Shown: piece after piece, positions 1 through 11,853 of the stretch | How positions within the stretch are numbered: the stretch's first letter is position 1 | Layout: every line of letters begins with the position of its first letter | Source: Zygnema cylindricum | Taxonomy: Eukaryota; Streptophyta; Zygnematophyceae; Zygnematales; Zygnemataceae | Direction: 5' to 3' | Length of the DNA stretch: 64,000 nt | NCBI GenBank assembly: GCA_037447655.1 | Contig: JBBHKE010002597.1 | Span: 1-64,000, forward strand | Notes under the pieces: model-generated | Seen by the model: only the letters and a program-made list of their open reading frames with translations | Database searches by the model: none | Told to the model about the DNA's origin: nothing | Position numbers and translations under genes: made by a program

Positions 1-996
1 TAACCAGCTAAGTCGTTGACCTTTCTTTTTCTTCCACCTTGCCTGTTGTTGTATTTACCCATTTTTACTTTTATGATTTATTTCATTTCCGATATCTCGC
101 TATCATTTGAGTTTAAGTTGAGCAGAGCTGATGATATTGCATGCACCTTCATGTTATTGGACACATGCACGACACCTCCCGTTGCCTCGCTAACTCTTTC
201 GTGGTCTTCGTAACAAGGTGAGGATAGCAACAACAACGAGCCTTCACGCTACGTGGTCGCCTAATTTGCTTGGTGCAGCCTTCCATAGGGTAACTTCAAA
301 GACGCTTGTAAAAAATAATTGAATAAGACGCGGTTACGAAAAGTGGAGGGGAAACTAAACAATAAAAACATAAAACCCTACCTTAATAATGTAAAAAAAT
401 ACAATTTTTTGCGAGGGGTACTTACATTATGTATGGTCGTGCACAGAAGTACTTCGTCACCTCACCGGTGCATTCGACAATTCCAACGTTCGCGCGACGA
501 AATGAAACAATGAATTTCACGTTTCGTTTACCATGCAGTTTAAATATTGGATGACTTCGCCTGTTCGACTTTTCTCAAACGTTACGTTATACTAACAGCT
601 ACATGATTAATCAACACGAAACATTGTTTCGAAACTTCAAATGTTAAGGCGACGACGCATTGTCGTCGCCATTTCGATTTCTCCAACATTTCTCGAAACT
701 CCGATGTAGTAGCCTTAAATTCACCACATTCAAGCAACAACACCATGTCGTCGCAGGTCCATAGGTTTGACTCACAACAAAAATCTACTGGACGATGTTG
801 CACAACCAGCTATCATAACGACACGAGGTGGAAGAGGGAAATAATAAAGCATACACAAACATGCAATAGGAGGGAGTTACAATGAAATATAAAATATTCA
901 ATAAAAAAAATTAAATTACAAACAATGGAAAACAGCGACTTAGAAATTAGGCAACCGGGGTTTGCTATATGAAGATAAGGACAATGGTAGAAACTC
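1..996. other. No gene recognised at the left edge
   Basis: AT-rich sequence with only short open frames on either strand. I see no recognisable domain, no splice-bounded exon and no terminal repeats. It may be intron or old transposon debris. Confidence 0.4.
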
Positions 997-1401
997 TTAC
1001 TTGTAATATACACCCTTGTATAATGTTGTGGGAGCTTCTTGATAGCCCTCGGGATGAGCAGTTCCTTTATATTCTTGTGACAATCGACGATCATCCGATT
1101 GATTACTCGAATTCGAGTAATCTTTGTTGAAACTTGCTGAACTTTTTGGATCAACACCTAGACATTTCGTATTCATCACACAGTGAGTCCAAATGTTCGG
1201 TAACAGCGCCTTCTACGAGGGGGTCCACGTCGGGTGATTCCTGTTTATAACTTGGTGGGTAGGGTCCTTCCGTTTCGCTACCATCCATGTCCTCTACGAC
1301 AAGAGGAGGCAATAATCTAGCAGTAGCGGTGTTTTTCGCCGCAAAAAAGGTGGTAATATTGGAAGGTATGGGCCACATATTTGCAAATATACAAAAAAAG
1401 T
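997..1401 (-). pseudogene. Unrecognised coding remnant cut by an LTR element
   Basis: Two overlapping minus-strand frames give an acidic, Ser/Pro-rich stretch (PPLVVEDMDGSETEG, then DPKSSASFNKDYSNSSNQSD). The first frame ends at CDEYEMSRC and the second continues past it to a GTAAG-like donor near 1005, so a frameshift or unrecognised splice lies between them. The first frame runs upstream into the left end of the retrotransposon at 1402, so any original upstream exon was interrupted. No family is recognised. The composition resembles a cytoplasmic or regulatory tail, but this could also be chance open frame. Confidence 0.25.
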
Positions 1402-2637
1402 TGTTGAAATTTATGTATGTTCTACGTCTGTATTGGAAAATTAAATAGAGTAAGTCAGCAAAGGCAACATGCTTCTCGCTCAACTCTCTCCGGTCCCCAT
1501 ACTTGTTGCAGTCACTGAAGACCAGAGAGAGAGCTAGAGCTATGGCTGTCTAAAGAGGATAGGCTAATTCGCAGTTTAAACTAAAATGTGTATGCCGGAA
1601 CCAGGATTTTATCCTGGCTTCTTCATCATATAAAAGACGTTAGCTTTAGCCTATAGCTTAAAGTCAACGATGGCATATGTGGGGTACAATAGGTATTTAT
1701 AACTGTAGAAGTAGAGAGTTCTAACAAACTAACAAATAACCAAAAACTGCTCTATATCAGATTTGAACCATGGTCTGTGGTTATATTTGTAGAGGTAAGC
1801 CTTAACCAATAAGGCGTTGACGAAACGATACACGCGACGGGTTTCAAAGATATCTAAACGTTAACGCAACAGCTAATTAACGGCAGACTAACGAAAAGGA
1901 GCAATTCATGCATGTACGCGAATCTGAACCGTGTAAAATATGTTTTGATCGGACGGCCGCCATTGTAGCCGCCACGCGAAGTGAGCTTTTGGCGGCATTT
2001 GGAGATAGCGTCATGCGGTGCCACGTGGCGCCACATTATTTGATACCGGAGAAGATGGGAGGAGGAACCATGACTCCCAATTTCACAGGTGTCACCTTGA
2101 AGACCATGTCGTACAATGGCCGTACAATAAATACATCTCCTATTATACCTTCTTGTACTATATAGTGTTCCTATTGGACTAGGGTTTAGTAGTAGGTAGT
2201 CGTGAGTAGGCAAACCAAGACTTTGTGATATTTAGGTACCTCTCTCTAAGAGAGCTTGTAACTATAAAGGTTAACTTTGACCAGCCATAACTTAATGCTC
2301 GGGTGAGCAAATTCAGTGATTCTTTTTGCTGCGGACTCAGGGGAGTCTAATCTATAGAGGGGTGTAGTCGGTTAGAGTCTTTGCGTGCCAGGGTGGCACT
2401 TATTCAGTGGGAAAGTCAAATTGAGAAATATTGTCCAAATCACATATTCAAGCTTTGCATTCTGTGGTGGAACTAAGCACACAGAAGGTCTTCTCTTCAT
2501 AAGGGTGAAGGTGTATTGGGGTTCTAATTGTCAAGGGATCATTCATTTGGGTTTATATCAACTTGGAGTCGGCACTATCTAGATTAGCTTCTTTTGGATC
2601 TACGAATTCTGTGGGCAATGGAGCCCATAGAATTTCA
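1402..2637 (+). repeat. 5' LTR of the gag-only element
   Basis: Equal in length to the right LTR. It contains two antisense tRNA-like modules: one around 1590-1668 with a T-arm-like hairpin (CCAGG stem), and one around 1757-1830 with an A-box-like GCCTTATTGGTTAAGGC and a B-box-like GGTTCAAATCT read on the minus strand. A block of G-box-like CCACGTGGCG sequence lies near 2020. Promoter activity is expected for an LTR but the start site cannot be placed. Confidence 0.88.
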
Positions 2638-2652
2638 GGTTATGGGCCCACC
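2638..2652 (+). other. Candidate primer-binding site
   Basis: The sequence directly after the left LTR is GGTTATGGGCCCACC. Its position is right for a tRNA primer site but I cannot name the tRNA, and it lacks the usual leading TGG. The gag ATG lies inside it, which is unusual. Confidence 0.35.
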
Positions 2653-4600
2653 ATCTAGGGTGCCTATGTTCGATGGAACATACTTCACTTATTGGGAGTT
2701 TATTATGGAGGGATTGCTTTTCGAGAAGCACTTATGGGGAATTGTTTCGGGACAAGTGAGATGTCCGCCACCTGGGTTTGGAGGAGCTTACTGTGGAGAA
2801 CCATCTGAGGCTGCCCAGAATATCAACCGGAGTTCAGATGCAACGAAAGGTGAAGGGAAAAATATTGTGATGGAAGGGGGAAAAGGGGAGAATGATAAAG
2901 GGACACTTATGGTGAGGGGAGCTATGCTCTCCGCCACATCTTCACTTAGAGGGGTTATAAGTAAAACTGAAGTAAATGATAGTAAAATTTGGGAGTATAA
3001 AAACATTATAGCAAAACATCTCATACTTAGATATGTGTCTAAGTCCATAGCTATCACTCTTTTAAGTCTTACCAAGTCTTCGGAAATATGGGAAACACTA
3101 AAGCAGATTTATAAGAGTGAGACTATTCAGAGGCAGCAGTTAGTAAAACAAGAAATAAAGGCCTATGTTTATAATGGCGGTAACATGATAGAGATTTGCA
3201 ATGATATTGTTGCGTTATATGTTGAGCTTGCTAGTGCGGGGTATGTAAAATCTGAGGAGAGAAAGATCAATACACTACTCATGAAACTCCGAGATAAGTA
3301 CAAAAACATCATTAATCGTAGGCAGGCAATGGATGGCTCCTCATGGACTTGGAGCTTTACCATGGGGATAATTCTTGTGAGGGAAAGCACTTTGGAGCTT
3401 CTTAGGGGAAGTTAGAGGGTAACTATCTTTACAGCTGGAAGTGATTGGCGGAAGCGTGATGAGAGGAACGGCGGTGAGGAGCGGAAGCGTGATGAGAGGA
3501 AGAAAGACAAAGGTAAACCTTATCGGAACTTTGGTGGAATGAGAGGGAGAGCAAAAGAAAGGGGAGCTTTGAAAAAGGGTGTTTGCTTCTTTTGTAGAGA
3601 ACCGGGTCACTATATAGAGGAGTGTCCTTGCTTGGAAGAACTTAGAAGTTGGAATGTGAAAGAGGAGGAAGAAGGGGAAGAGGAGAAAGAGGATGAAGAA
3701 ATATTGGAGCTTTTTCACATCGGTAGAATGGAGAAGAGAGAGAAGTACACAGAAATTACACGAAAGCAAGGATGTGCTTTTGGAGGTATAAGGGAAGTCA
3801 AGGGAATGGAGGTACTTGAGGGAGTTAGAAATGATGAGGATGTCAAGGAGTGTAGAAAGTATGACTCAGAAATGAGAAAGTCAAATCTAGGATACATAAA
3901 TGAAAAAGGTAAAAATAAAAATAATGAGGATAATTCTATAAATATTTGGGAAACAGAAAGCTGGTTGGAAAGGGAGACTTCAACGGATTTGGAGGAAACG
4001 GGAGAAGTAAAACTAGAGGGGGTTTTAAAGGATAGGGGAGAAAAGGAATATTTAATGAAAAGTTTAGGGGAGGAGAAATACTCTTTGAGAATCATTATAG
4101 AAAGTGATAGCCGAAAGAATTCCATGGAAGAGAGTGAGGAAAGTTCAGAAAATTGGGTGAGTACCATGGATAAAAACATAAGCTCGAAAGATGTAGATGT
4201 TATAAGGAACTTAGTGGGGACTCTTGATATAACGATAAATTTGGGGGGTAATGGTTTTGACATCACTAATGGGAGTGATGGCATTTATGGTGGTGTGCCT
4301 GTAAAAGGGTTAGCATCTGGGTGTGTGTCGCAGATTGGGGATAGGGCTGGTTTTTTGAATTGCAAGAGGGAAATTGGATTCTGTGTGGATGGAAAAGAGA
4401 TGAGTGGGATAAAATCTTTGCTTGGATTTATGGAAAATTGTATGCTAAATAAAATATGTGATCTGCAAGATGGAATGTTTATTTCAGCTCATCTAATGGA
4501 CCTTTTAAAATACGAGAGTATTCACTTAAAGTTTTACGAGGAGAAAAGAAAGAGGAAAAAGAAAAGAAGAAAAAAAAAATATTATATATATATTTTTTAG
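2642..4600 (+). pseudogene. Gag-like ORF with one in-frame TAG
   Basis: A single frame of about 653 codons is open from the ATG at 2642 to 4600 except for one TAG at 3413-3415. The N-terminal part has a copia-type gag start (VPMFDGTYFTYWEFIMEGLL) and a UBN2-like helical region (SSEIWETLKQIYKSE). After the stop comes a basic linker (WRKRDERNGGEERKRDERKK) and then a CCHC knuckle, CFFCREPGHYIEEC, near 3580-3630. This is followed by a long acidic, Glu/Lys-rich C-terminal region that I do not recognise and a very basic tail. The start could instead be a downstream ATG, because 2642 lies almost at the LTR edge. The stop may be a decay mutation or a readthrough site; one copy cannot tell. Confidence 0.7.
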
Positions 4601-4626
4601 TGGGAGTTGAAAAGAAAGTAGACTAG

Positions 4627-4639
4627 AAAATAAGGGGAG
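4627..4639 (+). other. Polypurine tract
   Basis: AAAATAAGGGGAG abuts the right LTR, the expected place for the plus-strand primer of an LTR retrotransposon. Confidence 0.7.
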
Positions 4640-5875
4640 TGTTGAAATTTATGTATTTTCTAGGTCTGTATTGGAAAATTAAATAGAGTAAGTCAGCAAA
4701 GGCAACATGCTTCTCGCTCAACTCTCTCCGGTCCCCATACTTGTTGCAGTTACTGAAGACCAGAGAGAGAGCTAGAGCCATGGCTGTCTAAAGAGGATAG
4801 GCTAATTCGTAGTTTATACCAAAATGTGTATGCCGGATCCAGGATTTGATCCTGGCACCTTCATCCTATAATAGACGTTAGCTTTAGCCTACAGCTTAAA
4901 GTCAACGATGGCATATGTGGGGTACAATAGGTATTTATAACTGTAGAAGTAGAGAGTTCTAACAAACTAACAAATAACCAAAAACTGCTCTATATCAGAT
5001 TTGAACCATGGTTTGTGGTTATATTTGTAGAGGTAAGCCTTAACCAATAAGGCGTTGACAAAACGATACACGCGATGGGTTTCAAAGATATGTAAACGTT
5101 AACGCAACAGCTAATTAACGGCAGACTAACGAAAAGGAGCAATTCATGCATGTACACGAATCTGAACCGTGTAAAATATGTTTTGATCGGACGGCCGCCA
5201 TTGTAGCCGCCACGCGAAGTGAGCTTTTGGCGGCATTTGGAGATAGCGTCACGCGGTGCCACGTGGCGCCACATTATTTGATACCGGGGAAGATGGGAGG
5301 AGGAACCATAACTCCCGATTTCACAGGTGTCACCTTGAAGACCATGTCGTACAATGGCCGTACAATAAGTATATCTCCTATTGTACCTTCTTGTACTATA
5401 TAGTGTTCCTATTGGACTAGGGTTTAGTAGTAGGTAGTCGTGAGTAGGCAGACCAAGACTTAGTGATATTTAGGTACCTCTCTCTAAGAGAGCTTGTAAC
5501 TATAAAGGTCAACTTTGACCAGCCATAACTTAATGCTCGCGTGAGAAAATTCATTGATTCTTTTTGCTGCGGACTCAGGGGAGTCCAATCTACAGAGTGG
5601 TGTAGTCGGTCAGAGTCTTTGCGTGCCAAGGTGGCACTTATTTAGTGGGAAAGTCAAATTGGGGAATATTGTCCAAAACACATATTCAAGCTTTGCATTC
5701 TGTGGTGGAATTGAGCACACAGAAGGTCTCCTCTTCACAGGGGTAAAGGTGTATTGGGGTTCTAATTGTCAAGGGATCATTCATTTGGGTTTATATCAAC
5801 TTGGAGTCGGCACTATCTAGATTAGCTTCTTTTGGATCTGCGAATTCTGTGGGCAATGGAGCCCATAGAATTTCA
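4640..5875 (+). repeat. 3' LTR of the gag-only element
   Basis: It matches the left LTR along its whole length with scattered point differences. The same two antisense tRNA-like modules occur near 4828-4905 (CCAGGATTTGATCCTGG hairpin) and 4995-5068. Its last 125 bp together with the right-hand flank are duplicated at 18969. Confidence 0.88.
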
Positions 5876-7475
5876 AAAGTCTTGACCAAAAAAGGATACA
5901 AAGCAAATAATAGCGATGTAAAAGCTTAGGTAAATGGAGATTGTGGTAAGAGAATGCCATTGTTGGACTGAACGCACGATATGTATACAAAAAAAAAGAA
6001 AAAATTGGGACAAAAGTGAGGGAAACCTTTCCTCAAACTTTCGGTGTTTAAATTTTGAATTTTAATATTTGGCCGTTCAGTGAGTTATCCAAATATTTTT
6101 GACGACACAGAGAAAGCGGGAAAGTTTTATTTTTTGTTAATTTTGAGCGAGGGAGTGTACACGTGGTTAGCGACGGACGATTTTCATGAAAGAACCATGG
6201 TAACTGCTTGCTCGTAATTGTATTTACGGATCGTTTTCGAAATGGCGGCGGGTTTGATAGGCGGTTTTTTTCACGTCGTGCTAGAGCCGTAATGTTTGCG
6301 TGGATATGAAATTGTCCACGTGTAATTTTAGGCGACCAATCAAAATATGCCTGAGACACGATGGTTATTGAGATTGTACATTTTGGACCAATTAGAGTAA
6401 GAGTTTACTCTATTACGTCATAACTTTAACGCTAATACTGGTCACAAGCCGAAAAGACAAACGGAAGTGCAACCATTTTAGAGTTAACACACATATTAGT
6501 ATTAAATCACTCTAATAAAACAAAACATCGCGACATTATTAGCGTAAGGAACCCTTATTTACGTACAGTATCGAGGTACAATGGACAAGCGACCAATTTT
6601 TTATACAACAAGCGTAGCGTAAACATTACAACTGTACAAATTACACTTCTTACAACTGGACAAAAAACGTAAGCTTTACAACGTAGCGCCCACGCTTAAC
6701 TGTGGTAAAATAGTCTGACATGCACGTATGAATGTTTTACGTGACGGCGTACGATTTCAAAAAATATGCACGGGTACCTATATTAGTGTACGCTTGTTTG
6801 CGACCGACATTTATTATTTTCAGAGACCCAAATTAGCATTATTTTACAGTTAGAATGTATGTTTTTTTTCAAAATTTTCAAATTCTTAATTAGCGTACAC
6901 CACTGTAATTAATTTTATACGCTAAAGAAACTTCTACGCTAATAGCGATTGGCGGTGTAGTGTCCTCAAGGAGGACACTAGCCAATCACCAGACGTGTAA
7001 AACGTTTACTGGTGGAAAGGTCACGTACGAGCCGCGCACCATCTGACATTTGCCACGCGCCTTCGGACAGGCGGTAATCAAATCCAACAAAAACCACCAA
7101 AAAAAATCTTTGTTGAAGAATGTGCCGTGACGCCTCCTCCACGATCCGCTGACATCCGGAATTTGCGGCGCCACGACGAAACACGAACGACAAAACAACT
7201 AGAAAAAATACAAAACACGAACGTACAAATTGTACATTCACGTAATTTAATTTTGTGGCTGGATGTACGGGTGCAAGTTCAGATATTTTTGAATTTTGAA
7301 ATTTTTGACTGCTCTCCGTTAGAACATGAACCTGCGTGCATCCAATCGGAAGAAAGCACGTACGCGATAGATTCCGTTACTGACACGACCCGATGGAGAA
7401 GTGAACGAAGAATTACTGCCAGTAATCGTTTCTGTAAGATTATTGTCGGCGCCTGATGGAGAAGCGGCCTTACAT
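5751..7475 (+). repeat. Segmental duplication, copy 1
   Basis: This 1.7-kb block is repeated in direct orientation at 18969-20684 with few differences. It starts inside the 3' LTR, crosses the insertion junction and continues through the flank to GAAGCGGCCTTA. It holds a lone transposon terminus (AATAGCGATTGGCGGTG then TA, ending at 6957) next to a short hairpin GTGTCCTCAAGGAGGACAC. Short minus-strand frames here (6978-7241) are present in both copies but have no recognisable domain. Confidence 0.85.
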
Positions 7476-7518
7476 GGTTTACCCATCGCGATCTTGATAA
7501 TAAAATCTTCTTTCTGTA

Positions 7519-8039
7519 CACCGTGAATCGCTATTAGCGTAATGAAATAGATAGCGTAATGAAACAATTAGCGTTATTTACGCTAATTGGAATGTCGTTT
7601 TTTTTTGAAAATAGTTTTTATTCTAATTTTTCGTATACTCTAATTTGTAAACTGCTTTGTAAAAATTTTCGGTGCAGAATATCTCCACACTAAAATTTGT
7701 GCATGTACGAAATTGTTCAAATCGTACGCCGTCGCGTTTTTTTTGGCATCCGCAAATGCCGGAAAATATTTACGCAATTACATGTTAGCGCGACTCCTTG
7801 ACAGCGTGAATATATTTTCTGTACTTTTCTACTTGAAAAAGTACAAAAAAGTACGTCTCTGACAGACCGTACGCCATACTATTTACGATAGCACTATATT
7901 TAGAGTCATGAATCCTATTTTATGGAACACCTCAAATAACGTGTAGGAACATTTAGAATGTCTAATTCTATTTGAGAATTTGCCCAAAAAAACAGGGTAC
8001 CTCAATTAGCGACCAACACGCTAATAGCGATTCACGGTG
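7519..8039. mobile_element. MITE with CACCG...CGGTG termini
   Basis: A 521-bp non-coding element. Its ends are perfect 21-bp inverted repeats beginning CACCGTGAATCGCTATTAGCG, and it is flanked by TA on both sides, as expected for Tc1/mariner-type TA insertion. The same terminal motif recurs at 25.6, 26.2, 27.3, 28.7 and 58.9-59.5 kb, defining a family in this window. No transposase is seen. Confidence 0.8.
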
Positions 8040-8137
8040 TACTGTCCATGTTATAGTGTACACGTCAGAATACGGAATACCTTCCAGATGCTGCTAGGAA
8101 TGATTCCCTAAATGCGAACCGTACCGTACTTAAACAA

Positions 8138-8517
8138 ATTAGCCAATCACGGTAATTAAATCGTACTGATGACGCCATGACATCTAAGTCCGGATCTTTC
8201 ACATCGTGTCAAAACAAGAAAAAGACAAAGGAAAGTACACCATCGCATCTCCGTCCACGTGCGCCGTGTTCGAAATAAATTAGCCGTACGCAAAAGTACA
8301 AGCGACGAATGGACGCCTCGATCCTGAATTATGTTGTCTGTACGGAAATCCGTTAATAGGATCGCTCGATCGATTCCTTCCTTTTGCGACGCTTCCATCT
8401 GAAGACTGTGCCATTGTTAAAGTCAAAACCCTAATCGATTTACTGCAGCCGCTACTTGAGAAAGAAACTGCCACGTGTCTTCTTCCAAAAACCTCGTGAC
8501 GTGGCAAGTAACCAGCC
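8138..8517 (+). promoter_or_regulatory. Conserved upstream region of LRR gene A
   Basis: This stretch aligns with 60530-60916 upstream of gene C. It contains a G-box-type CCACGTGTCTTC at about 8471 and a TGACGCCATG that corresponds to a full TGACGTCA palindrome in gene C. Conservation up to the ATG suggests promoter and 5' UTR. The transcription start is not visible. Confidence 0.4.
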
Positions 8518-8608
8518 ATGGCGGCTATCAGGATCGGAATGACAGCGATACTGCTTTTTATTTTCCACGTGGCACCCTCGTACGGAGTAACCATGGCGTA
8601 ACTAGACA
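8518..8608 (+). pseudogene. Gene A exon 1: signal peptide, interrupted
   Basis: The frame MAAIRIGMTAILLFIFHVAP has a hydrophobic core ending in SYG, a good secretory signal. After SYGVTMA it meets TAA at 8599-8601. The corresponding gene C exon is 87 bp, whereas this one is 91 bp to the same GTAAGT donor. A cryptic donor (GGA|GTAACC) upstream of the stop would be in phase, so function is not fully excluded. Confidence 0.6.
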
Positions 8609-8736
8609 GTAAGTTCCACAGCTGTCTGCTCAACCTTTCCGCGCCACTTCTATCTTCGTGCTTGCCTTCGCACGTGCAAAAATAAGCTCTCATTGGCTCC
8701 GTGCGGCTTCTGACGTCATTCATTGCTGCTGCAGAG

Positions 8737-8846
8737 AGGGCGCTGCAGGCGGTGAAGGCGGCCGTCAAGAACAAGGGGCGATTTCCGGAGATCAAATGTG
8801 ATACAAAATATATCGTATGCGATAAATCCGGTCGCGTGATTCAGAT
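8737..8846 (+). CDS. Gene A exon 2: LRR N-terminal cap
   Basis: Acceptor CTGCAGAG, donor GTGAGT. It encodes RALQAVKAAVKNKGRFPEIKC followed by VCDKSGRVIQM. The pattern of ALxAxKxAV, then two cysteines, then C..SGRV.x[LM] is that of the LRRNT cap that precedes plant-type LRRs. It is 110 bp long, in phase 0 and out phase 2, and matches the gene C exon in length. Confidence 0.65.
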
Positions 8847-9187
8847 GTGAGTGGTTATTATCGCTGCGTGCACTCTCTGCTGCTTTCAATGCGAACAGAA
8901 ACATCGCACTAAACATCGTACTTAATTTTTACTTAGAGGCTGTCTGTACTCCCTGCTGCGATCAATCCGCACTAAATCCGCACTAATAGACCGCCTGAAT
9001 TCTCTGCTGCAATGAGATCCGCACTGAAAGTCGCACTTAAAAATGTTGGTCACAGGCTGCCTGGATTTCCTGCTGAGATGCTCTTTGCGATGCTTGGGCG
9101 CTGTCAAGGCTTGCAACAGAGGGGGAGGGGGGAGGGGGGAGAGAGGATAAAGGAACTCATTCAACGCTCGATGGGAGGGGGGTGCAG

Positions 9188-9259
9188 GGATATGGGGGAC
9201 TTGGAATTGAGGGGGCAAATTGCGCCGGAGGTCGGCAACCTCACACGATTGACTTATTT
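9188..9259 (+). CDS. Gene A LRR exon 1
   Basis: Exactly 72 bp between GGGTGCAG and GTGAGTG. It encodes one repeat, LELRGQIAPEVGNLTRLTYL at its core. The paralogous exon of gene C reads GTIAPEIGNLTRLKNL. A purine-rich patch lies just upstream. Confidence 0.75.
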
Positions 9260-10652
9260 GTGAGTGAACCCTGGGAGGGGGGAGGCATCTCAAACTGCAA
9301 AAAGAAAAGAAAAGTAAAAAAAAAATAAACAAAACTTTTCATAAAAATACCACACGATATAAATCACATGTTACAGATTTATATTCCAACTTTCGTTTTT
9401 GTTGTCAAAATGGAGGAAAAGGGCGATGAGGGGGAATATTGTTGTAACTAAATGCTTTTAATAGGAAAAAAAAATGAACTAAACCATACTTGCAATAAAA
9501 AAAAATAGTACAATGTAAATCACATTTCACATTTTTTTTCAAAATCTTTTGTGATGGTCGTTAGGAAGGAGGAAATGGCGGGCGAGGGCTAGGGTATTTT
9601 TTTCTATTAGCTGTTGTGTTCTCATTTTTATTTTGGGGGAAAAATAAAATCTAAGTTGAGCTTTCGCTCCTTCAAATTACCATCCTAATCTGTCCGTTTG
9701 ATTTCAACAAATTGAAAAATACAGAAAACTTTCAGAATTATTTATGCTCTTTGCCTCCACACTATCATTGGACAAAATATAAGAGAAAAAAGACTTATGA
9801 AAGGGATTGGTAGGTTGTAAGAGGGAGTTGTCTGAGAGAAAGACCCTAACCAATGATATGTCACCCAATCAAAAAAAAAATCATTTTTTTATTTTACATC
9901 TTGAGTTTGTAAAGAGGAAACATATCATGTAATCTTGTTTTAGGTCAGTAGCACTTGTTATTATTCCACTGGAATTCAAGCACAAAAAGTCAGTGCAAGC
10001 GTGAAGACCTCTCAATTGTACGGTTGTTTTGGCGGTGAACATCTGTTGTTTTACTTTTGCCATTTTCAATTAACAACCACCCCAACCTGATAGCCCTCTA
10101 CCGTGTTAAGTTTTCCATTTCATTTTGCGGTCCAACAAAATCACAGATTTCTTACCTCGTCGATAAGCATGAAAGTTGGGGACGGATCTCACCTTCCTAA
10201 AATTTCCATTCGCATTGAACATGTACTTGAACCTATGACAGTCCAGCTATGTGTGTCAAAAGTCGTTTGCCAAACCTTAAAGGAAAAACGCATGTACGGT
10301 TGCGGACCATCAATTCACCTCTTTCTTATGTGTACAACTCAAATAATGCTAATGGAATTTCAAAAGCGCGATCGGCTTTATTAACTTCAATTTGTAAAAG
10401 GAGATTGTGAAAGGAGAGGTAGAGGGCAGGAAGAGGGCAGGAGAAGGGTGGCAAAATCGTTAATTGCAACTGCAAAACCATTTGTAACATGTACATCACC
10501 TATTCAAATTGCATTGTCGGATGAAAACCTTTTGATGTATTTACCAACGCTTCATATTCAACTACCTTTGGTGTATTATTTTCAAACCCATACTAATAAG
10601 ACGGTATTTTGGATGGGGGTCGTTGGTGGGGTGCATATGCCCAATGTCTCAG
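9260..10652 (+). other. Intron of gene A
   Basis: Its first 600 bp align with the gene C intron after 61722. A GA-rich patch at about 10400-10450 and a G-rich patch at 10610-10640 precede the next exon. I see no additional LRR exon. Confidence 0.5.
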
Positions 10653-10724
10653 GCGTCTGTCTAAAAAGCAGTTCAGTGGAAGCATTCCATCATCAATTGG
10701 TCGACTGAAATATGTCCTGGAATT
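10653..10724 (+). CDS. Gene A LRR exon 2
   Basis: 72 bp, acceptor TGTCTCAG, donor GTAAGA. The repeat reads FSGSIPSSIGRLKYVLEL at its core, preceded by RLSKKQ in place of the usual xLSxN. Phase 2-2. No counterpart is found in gene C. Confidence 0.75.
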
Positions 10725-11853
10725 GTAAGAATGGATTATGACCTTGTACTTTAAGCCAAAATTCTAAAGAAATCCACATGCTACTAAGGAATGGTCTCGG
10801 AACGGGGCTAATGACACATAGGGGGGAATTCAACATTGTATACGTGCTAGAATCTTTCTTACTCAGTGTAAGCTATTACGATTTGTTTCATTTAGTTGTA
10901 ATCATCAAAGGATATTGTACTTATGTTGTCGAACATGTAATGTATAATATGGACTCTATGGATTGTCACTTTAATTTGGAAAATATGTGGAGAATGTAGA
11001 TTTTTTTTTTAACAATTTAAAAAGTTATCTAACACAATTTTTGCTTCAAGTTAAAGAATGCATATAATCGAGAAAGAAAAAGCGAGTACGGAGCCCGGAT
11101 TTTTGATGATTTACGGATCCTTTGTCGATCGATTTCTCTTTTTCAACATTTTGATGCCGATTGATTTTTCCTTTTCCTGACTCCAATCTGAAAAAAAAAA
11201 AGATTTGTTTATCTGATCTGATGATTTGATCAATTTTGAGAGTTATAATTTCAAACATTTGAATTTCCTGGATGAAATTTGAGTTTATTAGTATTCCAAA
11301 TGGAAAAAATGTAAGGATAATTGCTATTCCTAATATCATAGTTTTCACGACAAATTTCATGGGCACGAAAGTTCAAATGTTGAAGTTGGTAAAATTTGAA
11401 GTCATAGGTTTTACAAATGCATGTTTGGGCCTACAGGTATCTAGTGTGAAATTTTAGCGGTTTCAACGTTTTTTTCAAAATGGGAAATTAGGCGACCGCA
11501 ACCTCTACGAACAAATTACAGATTTTATTTACATTTTATGTTAAAAAAAAGATTGGCCAATTTCAAAAGCTGATTCTTAAATTTAAGAGTATTCGTATAC
11601 AAATGTGATGACTTTGGTTTAAATTTTGTGCTGGACACTTGTGTTGGAGCGCTATAGACATTATCCAAATGATTAAATTTCAGCTTATATTTGAACCTAA
11701 GAGTAATAGTTCTCCAATATCCATAATTGCCAAACTAGTTGGAATTGTTAAATGTATTTTACTTCAAGTAAAAGTTCACCAGCTGAAAACGTACATAGTC
11801 CATATTAACATAAATAATTTTTTTGGTGGTGGTGAGGATGTTGGTTGTAATAG

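Larger units (their letters stand above)
1402..5875 (+). mobile_element. Gag-only LTR retrotransposon (TR-GAG/LARD type)
   Basis: Two 1236-bp direct repeats begin TGTTGAAATT and end AGAATTTCA (TG...CA). They enclose a 2.0-kb internal region. The element is flanked by a 5-bp target duplication, AAAGT, at 1397-1401 and 5876-5880, so both ends are secure. The inside encodes only a gag-like protein with a CCHC zinc knuckle. No protease, integrase, reverse transcriptase or RNase H is present, so it must have relied on enzymes from another element. A purine tract (AAAATAAGGGGAG) lies directly before the right LTR. The LTRs are highly similar with scattered substitutions, indicating an old but not ancient insertion. 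Confidence 0.88.

Noticed and set aside
1854-2213. 119-codon minus frame and 85-codon plus frame repeated at 4990-5403
   Set aside because: Both lie in the LTRs. Their repetition follows from LTR identity, not from a gene.
3715-4284. 189-codon minus-strand frame
   Set aside because: It is the shadow of the plus-strand gag-like frame, which carries the zinc knuckle and sits correctly between the LTRs.
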